Source of the DNA: Brassica napus
Taxonomy: Eukaryota > Streptophyta > Magnoliopsida > Brassicales > Brassicaceae
Direction: 5' to 3'
Assembly: GCF_020379485.1 (NCBI RefSeq)
Contig: NC_063448.1
Span: 10,067,726-10,131,725, forward strand
Length of the DNA: 64,000 nucleotides
Shown here piece after piece: positions 56,277 to 64,000 of the stretch (the stretch's first letter is position 1; each line of letters opens with the position of its first letter). The notes beneath the pieces were generated by a model. It searched no databases, was not told the DNA's origin, and saw nothing but the letters and a program-made list of their open reading frames with translations. Both the position numbers and the translations under genes were made by a program.

Positions 56277-57616
56277 GCATCAGCCCACCGACGGAACTTG
56301 CCATTGCAGCATCTGTCACCGATGCCATGAAAAACGATGAAGGGGAACCTCGCGCAATGGAAGGGCAACTCAAAGATTGGCGAATGGAATTCATCGCTTA
56401 CCTTTCCGACGGAACACTACCTACAGAGAAATAGGAAGCAAGGCGGCTTAAAAGACGCAGTGCACATTACGTCGTCATGGATGGAACACTCCATCGATGG
56501 ACTGCAACCAAAGTACTCCTGAGGTGTATCTTTGGAGACGAAACAAGGCTGGTCATGGCTGAAACACATGAAGGAGCAGCAGGCAATCATTCAGGAGGAC
56601 GAGCTCTCGCACTAAAACTGAAAAGCCTCGGCTTCTATTGGCCAACAATGAACGCAGATTGCGAATCCTATGTCAAGAAATGCGATAGGTGCCAGCGACA
56701 CGCTTCAACCATACACAGCCCGACATAATTACTCCACACCTTGACGGCGCCATACCCCTTCATGCGATGGGGAATGGATATAATCGGGCCAATGCTGAAT
56801 TCTCGATAGAAGAGATTCATCCTAGTCTTGACAGATTACTTCACCAAATGGGTGGAAGCAGAAGCCTACGCCAGCATTACCGACAAGGAGGTGTAGAAGT
56901 TCGTCTGGAAAAACATCATCTGCAGGCACGGGCTCCCGTATGAGATAGTCACGGACAACGGATCCCAGTTCATATCCCACAACTTCAAAGAGTTCTGCGA
57001 CAGATGGAGAATTCGGCTCAACATGTCCACACCGAGAAACCCGCAGAGTAACGGTCAAGCCGAGTCCACTAACAAGATAATCATCGACGGACTCAAGAAA
57101 CGACTCGACTTGAAGAAGGGTTGCTGGGCCGACGAGCTGGATGGGGTCCTCTGGTCCCATAGAACAACACCTCGCGGAGCAACGAAAGCCACCCCCTTCT
57201 CGATGGCCTATGGGGTCGAAGCGATGGCACCGGCTGAGGTAAACGTGACGAGTTTACGACGCTCCAAAATGCCGCAGAACATCGAACTTAACCAAGGTAT
57301 GCTCCTCGACGCACTGGATGATATCGAAGAAAGACGCGACCAAGCATTGCTTCGAATCCAAAACTACCAGCACCAAATCGAAAGCTATTACAACAAGAAA
57401 GTTAAGTCCCGGCCCCTCGAATTGGGAAATCTGGTCCTCCGGAAGTTGTTCGAAAACACAAAGGAATGGAAAGCCGGAAAACTCAGAGCCAACTGGGAAG
57501 GACCATACAAGATCACCGAGGTAGTGAAACCTGGAGTCTACCACCTCGAAACCTCAACCGGCGAAACGGTACCACGAGCCTGGAACTCAAAGCACCTTCG
57601 CCTCTTCCACAACTAA
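56277..57616 (+). pseudogene. Tat-element integrase, three in-frame nonsense codons
   Basis: All in frame 2. The zinc-binding HHCC region has HEGAAGNHSGGRALALK and CDRCQRH (about 56560-56700). Catalytic residues lie in MDIIGPM (about 56775), TDNGSQF (about 56951) and GQAEST (about 57053). The C-terminal part (ANWEGPYKITEVVKPGVYHL) has no chromodomain. Stops TAA 56726-56728, TAG 56810-56812 and TAG 56894-56896 break it. The stretch before it (56277-56450) is in shifted frames. Confidence 0.9.
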
Positions 57617-58471
57617 AAAACAGCAGAGACAGGTGAACGACCAACGGTCACGTTCACTCAAAAAAAAAAAAAAAAAAAAAAAGACAAAAACCGAGTAAAT
57701 GCCCTCCCAGCCACTTTTACTCGGAAAAAACAAAGAACTACGAATGGCTTGATCTTCCACAAAGGAAGTACGTAGGCAGCCTTAACGGGTCCAGCTATAA
57801 TAAAAAATATATATATATGCCTCCCGAGAAGTCGCACTTCCCCGAGAAGTCATACAACCCATGCGATACCTACGTGAGTTCGCTCCGGCATCTCGAAACA
57901 AACGTACCAGCACTCGCACCCCACGGCCGAGTATGTCCTGATCAGACACATACTCGCGGGACTCCGGTCATAATCATAGTACTAACTAAATATGTCCGAG
58001 ACGATGACTCCTAACAGTCTCATGGTTTGCTAAGTAAGGTTTGGCCGACCGAACGCTTGGAAATTACTTAGAGATCGAGTTAGGAACCATTGTCGTCTAA
58101 AAAATGTTTTTACGGTCTAAAATAACCCTATATTGACTCGTATCTAATCGACGTACGTCAAGCAAACAAGGGGAACCTGACAAAACGACCAAACAAAACT
58201 TGAACAAGAGTCATGGGAATTCACAGCCCGTACTGTACCACTATCTCAATACGGCGTGAAGTCACACACTCTATGATCATTTTCCTATTTTCACACAACT
58301 CCCCGATCTTCTCTCACGACGAGATCAAGTACCGAACACTCAAAAGAAAAGCAAGACGAGTGATGCAGGATTCATAAAGAAAAGAAATAAGTATAGTCTT
58401 AACAAAAGGGAGAAGGAAATACAACAAGAGCGAGAGTGCCAAGAGAAGACAAAACAAACTAAGTGACAGAG
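57617..58471. other. Spacer between Tat pol and the antisense gene
   Basis: A run of 22 A at 57660, two copies of CCCGAGAAGTC near 57825 and 57840, and mixed-composition DNA. No coding sequence found. Confidence 0.6.
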
Positions 58472-61400
58472 TTACTCCTCGGGGTCTTCAGCCCGCTCCT
58501 GCGCATCGGTTCCACTATCAAGGGACGGATCTGAAGGATCAGCACGCACCGACCGCTCCGCATCGACGCCCTCGACACGAATCGTCGCTTCGCCTACACG
58601 AGGATGAGCTTCGGAACCAGTCGTCTCCTTATCAACCACTTCACCGCCGTCATCTTTATCCGACCCTTCACCCCGAGTACCGTCTGGGTTCGAAACAGAA
58701 GAGTCGGAGATCTCAAAGACATCCTTCCCGACAGATTTCATTCCCTCATTAAGAGCTTCAGAAGCGAGGGCCGGCGCATCGGCTTTCGACGATCCTTCCC
58801 CTGCGGAACGAGATGGAGCAGCCGAGGTTCTGGGAAGATCAGCGGGGCTTCGGAGAACTACGGCAGTCCTCAGATCAACCAGCTCCGCATTAGATCCATA
58901 TGGGTCAAGGCCCACAAAGGTTCGCATGTCGACGAACTGAGAATCGAGGTGAAGTGGAGAAAGAGTCAAGTCAACCTCCGAGATCTCGCCGGGATCAAGT
59001 TTCGAGGCTTCTTCCTCGAACTGCTTCTCGCGGGCCGCAAACGTATCGATGACATCTTGAGGGATGTCACGACCACCAGCCTTTAAAGCCTCAAGACATT
59101 TCCTGGTTCCAAACGCCTGGCTCAGAAGCAACCGTGCTGTGTCGAAAGGGGCGCGGCGAGTCCACCATTCGCGTAAATTTCCAAAGTGCCTGTTGGATTT
59201 CGCGATCATCTCGGTCTCAACCCTCACCCTCTCCTTCGTAACCTCATAAACTCGCGAGTCCCTAAGCCGACCCAACTCCTTCTTGTGTTCTTCGGCTTTG
59301 ACCCCCATCTCTTCCATCAGGCTAGCCTTCCGAGACTCCAAAGCCGCAATAGTCACGTTAGCAACAGAGAGTTCGGCCTCGGCCGCGACAGCTCGCTCCC
59401 GCTGAATCTTCTTCCGAGCAATCGCTCGTTCCCTCTTCTCAGCCATTCTCACGACTTACCCTTGGCCGCCGCTGCCTTCTCCGACTTTCTCAAGGCTTCG
59501 CGAGTCTCCTTAAAGGCTGTATCGTATTTCTCAATGACAAAATTCTTGCTCCCGTCACCCTAACGTGAAAGCAGAGTAGTTAAGTTCCTTTTTTACACAA
59601 AAGGAACACAGTCGAAGGAGATACTTACCAGTATTTTAGTGCGAGCAGCGTCGACGTACTCGTCCTTAAAGATCAAATCAGACACGGATGGAAGAGGCTT
59701 CGGCCCGCATTTGATCTGGCTGACCAACTCAGCACACTTGTAAGGAGCATAGATAAGTGGGGTGGGACTGTCGTACTCGAACGACACGTGATCGGGAAAC
59801 TCAACCCTCGGAGTCTTCTTCTGAGACGAAGCACCGACAGCCGATGTTCCATGGATCGACAAAGTTGGAGCACTAGCGACCAACCCTCGACCACCCGTCT
59901 TTTTGGACTTCTTCTTCTTCCGCAGCGTAACTTCGGGAGAGGCGCCTTCAAGGTCATCCAGCGAGGCTAAGTTGAGAGCCGGCTCACCAGCTGATTCACT
60001 CCGATACACGGGATCGGCGACATCAGTCTCTCGCGGCTCCACGATCCCCGCAGCTTGAGGCCGCTGACTGCTTTCCTTCCTCTTCTTGGATGATGGTTCA
60101 ACCTTCTCCTCTTGATTAGGAATCTCAGCTTCAACAGGAGACGCATCAGAACCTACGCTAGCAGGAAAGTTGTCACGGGGTCTCTTCTCCCCTTTTTTCT
60201 TCTTAGGAGCTAAAGTAGCGGTACCGGCCGAGGAGTCTTCATGATGAGGGCTCGCGTCGGTGGTGCCGGCAATCGCCATCTCGTTGGAAGGCGCAGGTAG
60301 TTCGGCACTCGGCAGATTGAGCTCGACCGTCATCATCGCACTAAGATCTGGAAGCCCCCTCATTTTCCTTGCCTCGTTGATTTTCTTCTGCTCCTCCTTT
60401 GTGAATAGCGAGATCCGCCGCTTAGTCTTGTTGGCAGAGAGAGGGTAACTCGAATTCCAATCTTCTGCGAAGAACACAAGTCTAGAAGCCAGGCCATTAG
60501 GCAAGGTCAGAGAGTCGTATTGAAATGAAAGAAAAGTATGGACTTACTCCTGGAAATACGATCGATCGAACGGTGAACCGTCTCCCAGGAAATGTTTCCC
60601 CAATTGTCCTGAGCAAGTCCCGCAACGGCGCGAGCACTTGAAAGAAAGTCTTTCGGATAGTCACGAGAAGTCGGATGGTCGGCTGCATAACAAAAAATAA
60701 AACAAAGGCAGAAAGCAGTCAGTATACGAAGGAACGGTACGAGATAACGAAGATATTCTACCAAGCAAAGTGTTCCATAAGACACGGCAGTCATCATCTG
60801 GCGGGTCTTCGAAAGCAGAGTCATCGCACTTAACGAAGAAATAAGATCTCTGCCAATCCGGCGTCTTGTTAGGATGCCTTCCTATCACATTGTAGCTGGG
60901 GCGCATCTTTATCGACAGAAGCCTGTCGTCTAACGAGCTGACGGACGTCAACTCCTCGAAGACATGAACGCTCAACGAGACATCAATTTCAGCAGCCATA
61001 ACCATCAGGGCCACCGCGATACGCCATGAACCGTTCAAGAACTGACTAATCGCTGCATCACGGCGCCTCGCATACGATGTGATTAGTCGAGGAATTGGGA
61101 ACCAGAGCTTCGTATCGTCCCGAAAGTAGGATTCGTAAACACACTGACACCCAACTGGTGGCGACCAAGGCCTCTGGTGTTCCGAGGGAATCAAGAAAGT
61201 TACCCCTAGTCCGTGACGTTCCCTCAGAAGTCTCTTCACGCTGTTGGGGGTTGACTGAGTTTTAGTAACATTCTCCCAGGCTTGACCGCTCACATCGGGA
61301 GAACGCAGGAACTCGGGAGCTAACGCCGGGAGCTCCTCGAAGATCCCTCCAGGATAATAGCACGTAGGCACGTGCTCGACAGCGAGAGCTCCGTCCCTCG

Positions 61401-61653
61401 CACCGCCAGAACCGTCTCTCGCACAAGCCTGTGGCTTGTCTGGATTTACTCTCATTTCTTGCCGATACGAACGTGCAGACTCGGAAATTAGGATCCTTTG
61501 AGACAGATCTAAATTCCCGGTATCCATCATCGCGTCGTGATGAATCCGTTCAAATTCTTCAGGCAGTGCTTCGGTCGCAACTCTCGAAGAACTAGAGGAG
61601 GCTGCGATCTCCTTTCCTCTCCGTTTATGAGATAACCTCCCGCCAGACGACAT
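58472..61653 (-). CDS. Spliced antisense gene of the Tat element (Transposase_28-like N-terminus, coiled-coil C-terminus)
   Basis: Read on the minus strand with exons 61653-60762, 60682-60548, 60464-59629 and 59559-58472; the three introns are GT-AG and keep phase. The N-terminal part (VKRLLRERHGLGVTFLIPSE, VYESYFRDDTKLWFPIPRLI, ISQFLNGSWRIAVALMVM) resembles the plant 'putative gypsy type transposon' family (Transposase_28). The middle is Ser/Pro/Lys-rich with KKKKGEKRPRD-type basic clusters, and the end is a Glu/Arg/Ala coiled coil (ERAIARKKIQRERAVAAEAE) with an acidic tail. One break is seen: TGA at about 59456-59458, after which the coiled coil runs in another frame. Such antisense ORFs are known in Tat elements; function unknown. 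Confidence 0.7.
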
Positions 61654-62124
61654 ATCGCTATCTATGTCGCCAACGACAACCTAGAGAGAGAAATAAGAAG
61701 AGGAAGAGAGAGAGAATACCTGACGAGAGCGGAGAAGAGTGGAGAGAATGAGAAGGAAGTGAATATTTATAGGAAAAGAAGGGGTGCCTCCCCGAGGTGT
61801 CATCATTCGACCTACATGGGCCTACGTGGGCCTAGGAACAGTTACCTAGCCGCCAAAGAAATCGGGTCGTCGCTTCGACTTTCCAATTTAACCGGCCTCA
61901 ACCCCGATCGGAACCAGCGGTTAAGAAAAAACCTAACCAAACCAAAGCCGGTTCGGGGGAGATTTTACCAAACCACCCAACGAAGGGGAAACGCCTAACG
62001 ATACCTCGCGACATCCGGTCAGGAGACATTCATTCGGAACATTCCGTCTGTTCTCCCAAACCTTTAACTTCCTAAATTCATCGAATCCGACAGGACCTCG
62101 TCTCGATGAACTGGGGGTACTTAC
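61654..62124. other. Region between antisense gene start and 3' LTR
   Basis: GA-rich run (61685-61725, AGAGAGAG) then mixed sequence. It would hold the leader and promoter of the antisense gene and, at its end, the purine tract GAACTGGGGGTA for the 3' LTR. No ORF supported. Confidence 0.5.
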
Positions 62125-62640
62125 TGTAGATGGTAAATTCGACCATTCCTCAAGGCCCGAAGAACAGACGGCCCGGCCCACATGAAGCGGAGCATCAGCT
62201 CGATGCGGCGGCTTGAAGGGTCGATCTCTCGGCGTAACACGAGAGAGCTTTCGATGGGCTTCTCAACTAAATACTCCGAGGAAACGATTTCACAAGATCA
62301 CGTGGGCTTCTCGGCCCAGCGAGTTAAAACCCACAGAGACGACGCAAACTAGGTCACGGAAGAGCGTGAGGTCAGCTATAAAAGGGGAAGGAAAGACAAC
62401 GTAGAGGGGATCCGAAATCACTGATACTCACTGGGCGGCTAGATTAAGGTTTTACCTTTGTTGTCTCGCCTTGTTGTATCTCTCCGGCAAAGCCTTCGTG
62501 GCTCCGGCACCTTTCAGTTCACATATTTCCTTTCCTTGTAACCGACGAAACATTCTTCCTATCTATAATAAGACGTCCTTGCTTAAACCCACATCTAAAA
62601 TCGAACGTTTTCTCGTTCCGTACCGTTTTTCGATCAAATA
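62125..62640 (+). repeat. 3' LTR of the Tat element
   Basis: 516 bp, same boundaries as the 5' LTR but ending TA instead of CA (one C-to-T change). TATA box at about 62377-62383. Followed by ACCCT. Confidence 0.95.
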
Positions 62641-62645
62641 ACCCT

Positions 62646-63854
62646 ATCACATTTGTCAGTAATCTAACAAAATTACGGTAATGTAGGAGGATTTCGAGTG
62701 ATGCGTTTTTTTTGATGGAGTTGTGAGACTATAGCACGTGATTATATAGTATATTTTTGCAGTAAAGAGTGGAGATTTGCCCAATAAATTCGCTTATATT
62801 AGCTTATATGTATTGGTAATGTAGGAGGATTTAGAAAATAAAATATAATAATTAGACGAATCAAATTCAAAACTTTCATTTTCATAACGAAACATACATT
62901 GAATTTCATATATTTTTTTATCATTATTGCAAAATTTGACTTGTCAATCAAACTTAAGAGATTGCACAACAAGTTTGACATTTATAATAACTTCTTTTAT
63001 TTAGCTTTAATAATAAGAAGATGCTTACTCTAAATGCATGAATCTTACTAACAAAACATCCATATTACGCTTATGGAGCAAGATTTTTGTCCTGACTCTA
63101 ACTGGTAACCATTAAAAGAATTTGAGAAATAAAAAAAAAGAATAAAAGAAATAAAATAAGAGAAAAAACTATTTATTTCCTAATTTGATAAAGAATAATT
63201 GTTAAAGAATGTAAATGAATCATAGGAACAAATATTCCTTGTAAATGGTGTAAATTGTAAGGAATGATAAATAATTCATTATTCCCACTCATTCTCTTGG
63301 TCACCATTTAGAGTCGAAAATTACATGGAGTTAATTTTAGTACACAATTTCAGAAAATAATACGGCGTTAAAGTCTATTAAAACAGCATGACATTTCTGC
63401 ATTAAAATGAAACATACCACCAAAATAATGTATATATGGTGAATTTTGTGAAAACCTTGATGTAGTGATTATGACATGAACCTAGCAACGATCAAGTATG
63501 TTTCTCATTTTTGAATCTTGATACTGATATAGAAATATACTGGTGTAATATACAGTTTACTGTATATTATGTATTTTGTGAAAACATTTTACCAAATATT
63601 ATAACAGAATTATGTTTAGAGTCGAGAGAGAGATTTACCCACTATGCTGACAGCTTAACGTGTTATCATGTTAAATAAAAGTTTCTACCCTACATAAATC
63701 AACGACAATGTCCTTCGTCCCAATAATTCTGTTCATAAACTCACTCTATTTTACCAATATCAATGTCACGTGCTATTCACGTCGAACGTAATGCGTCTTT
63801 TTGTTACCATTTTTTCTAGACTTCGTTCATAAAGTTTATAACATATAAAAAGTT
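62646..63854. other. AT-rich host sequence right of the Tat element
   Basis: Joins to 51216 as one pre-insertion sequence (TAGCTA-ACCCT-ATCACATTTG). GTAATGTAGGAGGATTT occurs at about 62680 and 62815, a small direct repeat. No gene seen. Confidence 0.55.
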
Positions 63855-64000
63855 CACTACAACAAAACACAAGTTTAGCGAAGAAACTTAACGAAGAAAA
63901 CTAATCCTCATAAATTTACGTCGATTTTACATGGAACTTACGAGAAAATATAAAATCAACGTTATTTCCTCGCAAAATAACGACGAAATCATTTCGTCGT
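63855..64000 (+). mobile_element. 5' end of another CACTA element, running off the window
   Basis: CACTACAACAAAACACAAG begins at 63855, with ACGAAGAAA/TTTCGTCGT and CTCGCAAAATAACGACG subterminal motifs. A CACTA-type TIR; the flanking 3-bp target would be GTT (63852-63854). The rest is outside. Confidence 0.7.

Larger units (their letters stand above)
51222..62640 (+). mobile_element. Tat-lineage Ty3-Gypsy LTR retrotransposon with antisense extra gene
   Basis: 11419 bp with 516-bp LTRs and ACCCT on both sides (51217-51221 and 62641-62645). Order: gag, protease, RT, RNase H, second (archaeal-type) RNase H, integrase, then a spacer and a spliced antisense gene before the 3' LTR. Two RNase H domains and an extra ORF in the 3' region mark the Tat/Retand group. 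By eye the LTRs differ at about 16 of 516 positions, fewer per base than the Copia LTRs. Pol has many nonsense codons and frameshifts. Confidence 0.95.

Overview
This window is plant nuclear DNA. The genes have spliced GT-AG introns, the intergenic DNA is AT-rich, and there is an R2R3-MYB gene. The mobile elements are plant types: CACTA, Helitron, hAT-like, SINE, LINE, Copia, and Athila- and Tat-type Gypsy. Their style, with CACTA subterminal TCCTCGG repeats, GATCGATC-rich Gypsy coding DNA and a Cassandra-like LTR, suggests Brassicaceae and probably a Brassica-type genome; this is inference. Almost all coding sequence belongs to mobile elements. There are no bacterial operons, CRISPR arrays or complete rRNA/tRNA genes.

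Layout. 1-7498 is the 3' part of a CACTA transposon: a broken TNP2 transposase, a 162-bp tandem repeat, an antisense ORF, an apparently intact seven-exon Transposase_24/TNP1-like gene whose ATG is split by an intron, a long palindrome and the terminal TIR. 8006-16298 holds exons 2 and 3 of an R2R3-MYB gene. Its large intron carries a foldback MITE, a minisatellite and a Cassandra-like solo LTR with a 5S-rRNA-like segment. Its last exon is split by a 4.76-kb Copia element (11203-15960, TSD GTAGC). 16464-25640 is a graveyard of small elements: hAT-like, LINE tail, foldback, SINEs, and several Helitron termini, one set in a 556-bp tandem duplication. 26732-31065 is a CACTA element (TSD AGA) that has captured pieces of ribosomal protein S11 and GDP-mannose pyrophosphorylase genes and sits inside an exon of an unidentified gene.

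34962-50292 is a LINE (ORF1, then ORF2 with endonuclease, RT and RNase H). It is split in ORF1 by a minus-strand Athila-like LTR element (36949-46011) that has gag and protease but no RT or integrase that I can find. 51222-62640 is a Tat-lineage Gypsy element (TSD ACCCT) with gag, protease, RT, two RNase H domains and integrase, plus a spliced antisense gene between pol and the 3' LTR. A further CACTA terminus begins at 63855 and runs off the window.

How the parts relate. The order of insertion can be read from target-site duplications: MYB then Copia; LINE then Athila-like element; unidentified gene then gene-capturing CACTA. The autonomous-type elements mostly carry nonsense codons, many fitting C-to-T or G-to-A change at methylated cytosine. 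The best candidates for something still functional are the TNP1-like gene (4582-6789), the antisense Tat gene (58472-61653) and the Copia gag.
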